From an uncultured Coriobacteriaceae bacterium (lineage in GTDB: Bacteria; Actinomycetota; Coriobacteriia; Coriobacteriales; UMGS124), in the NCBI GenBank assembly GCA_902783515.1, contig CACZRK010000390.1, forward strand, positions 1 to 5,754: 5,754 nt of DNA. Reading direction: 5' to 3'. The first letter of the stretch is position 1; each line of letters starts with the position of its first letter. The notes beneath the pieces were generated by a model, which saw only the letters and a program-made list of their open reading frames with translations, searched no databases and was not told where the DNA came from. Both the position numbers and the translations under genes were made by a program. Below are positions 5,011 to 5,754 of the stretch, piece by piece.

Positions 5011-5754
5011 CAGGCCTCCCCCTCCCCGTCGCGCGGCGCCCCGCCCGCGACCTCATCGACGCCGTCGCCCCCGGGCCCGTCGCCGGCGGCCGCCCGCGGT
5101 CGGCACGCCAGCGCGCAGCCCACGCCGACGAGCGCGCCGACCAGGATCGCCGGTCCGGAGAGCCCGACGAGCTTGCAAACGACGACGCCCGCGACGGACG
5201 CAGCGGCGGCCACGAGGTTCTCGCGCGTGAGGCGCTGCATGCACAGAAGGCAGATGAACAGCGAGGTCATCGCGAACGACGCGAGGGCCGTCGGGACGGA
5301 GACGATCGCCCCGATGACCGCGCCGGCGACGTTGGCGAGCGTCCAGGAGGTCAGGCTGCAGAGGTTCACGCCCAGCGCGCGCGGCACGTCCCAGTCGCCG
5401 TTGTAGAAGCGCGCGTAGTTCACGCCGAAGCTCTCGTCGGTCACCGTGGCGCCGAACAGCACGGTCAGCAGGCGCCCCTCCGCGCCGCAGAACTGCGACA
5501 GCGACGCGCCGTACAGCATCTGGCGGCTGTTCACCAGGCTGACGCTCAGCACGATGGCGGCAAGCGGGTTGCCCGCCAGCGCCATGTTCGGGATCATGAA
5601 CTGGCCGGCGCCGGAGTAAAAGACGACGGACATGACGGCGACCATCCACCACGTGAGGCCGGCGGCGCTCTCAAGAATCCCGCAGGGCAGACCGAGCACG
5701 ACGTAGCCGAGCACGATCGGCAGCGCGGCGCGCAGCGACTGGCGCAGCGTCGAC
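5010..5754 (-). CDS. azlC: AzlC-family large subunit of a branched-chain amino-acid exporter, N-terminus cut by window edge
   Basis: There are 247 visible residues, the frame being open to the right edge. Only about 5-15 residues are likely missing, because the visible start STLRQSLRAALPIVLGYV is the amphipathic stretch that normally begins AzlC. Landmarks are VVFYSGAGQFM (43-53), SLVNSRQMLYGASLSQF (72-88), and TVTDESFGVNYARF (103-116). These correspond to the AzlC 'FaGaaQ', 'N.R..lYg.sl' and 'tDE.fg' motifs. Membrane segments continue to about 216. An apparent GTG at 5714 is internal and not the real start. AzlC and AzlD form a membrane efflux pair for branched-chain amino acids. Oddly, the protein ends with a hydrophilic Gly/Asp/Ala tail (about 218-247, ending DGEGEA) not usual for the family. 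The last codons double as the azlD ribosome-binding site. Confidence 0.93.
   Translation of the reverse strand, partial: STLRQSLRAALPIVLGYVVLGLPCGILESAAGLTWWMVAVMSVVFYSGAGQFMIPNMALAGNPLAAIVLSVSLVNSRQMLYGASLSQFCGAEGRLLTVLFGATVTDESFGVNYARFYNGDWDVPRALGVNLCSLTSWTLANVAGAVIGAIVSVPTALASFAMTSLFICLLCMQRLTRENLVAAAASVAGVVVCKLVGLSGPAILVGALVGVGCALACRPRAAAGDGPGGDGVDEVAGGAPRDGEGEA
5013..5025 (-). promoter_or_regulatory. azlD ribosome-binding site inside the azlC tail
   Basis: On the minus strand the last azlC codons read GGGGAGGGGGAGGCC before TGATG. The GGGGAGG lies about four bases before the azlD ATG (5010). The purine run encodes the final Gly-Glu-Gly-Glu-Ala of AzlC, so one stretch serves both as coding sequence and as an initiation signal. 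Confidence 0.8.

Overview
The window is GC-rich DNA in which every supportable gene lies on the minus strand. The codons end mostly in G or C, intergenic gaps are short, and the ribosome-binding sites are strong purine-rich Shine-Dalgarno sequences. The base composition and the mix of families (a short CstA, a ThrE-type exporter, AzlCD, and a small uncharacterised cytosolic protein) would suit a host-associated actinobacterium, possibly of the Coriobacteriia. That is an impression of style, not a demonstrated assignment. I see no tRNA or rRNA gene, insertion sequence, integrase, CRISPR array or phage gene.

The layout is given in transcription order, right to left. An operon enters at the right edge with azlC (5010-5754, N-terminus cut off), azlD (4675-5010) and an EamA/DMT-family transporter gene (3791-4675). 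Each junction is a TGATG stop/start overlap, so the three are probably translationally coupled. A gene-free stretch of about 300 bases (3489-3790) follows. It is locally more AT-rich and carries short repeated motifs and a possible promoter. It precedes a gene for a 198-residue soluble protein of unknown function (2892-3488). After 78 bases comes cstA (1056-2813), a CstA/BtsT-type carbon-starvation transporter with a GTG start and a strong ribosome-binding site. cstA ends at a clear intrinsic terminator (945-985). A new transcription unit with a good -10 element then starts a ThrE-family (DUF1212) exporter gene, which runs off the left edge (1-846).

Four of the six proteins are complete or nearly complete membrane transporters, and a fifth is a partial transporter. 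The unifying theme is small-metabolite traffic. AzlC/AzlD is a two-component branched-chain amino-acid exporter type, EamA proteins are often amino-acid or metabolite exporters, ThrE-family proteins export threonine/serine or dicarboxylates, and CstA-family proteins import pyruvate or peptides. A plausible picture is a cell that takes up peptides or pyruvate and discharges surplus amino acids, but nothing in the window proves substrates. The soluble protein upstream of cstA is the only component without an evident role. I found no convincing new multi-gene system. The most informative unknowns are the 3489-3790 regulatory region, the uncharacterised protein, and the azlC tail that doubles as the azlD ribosome-binding site.
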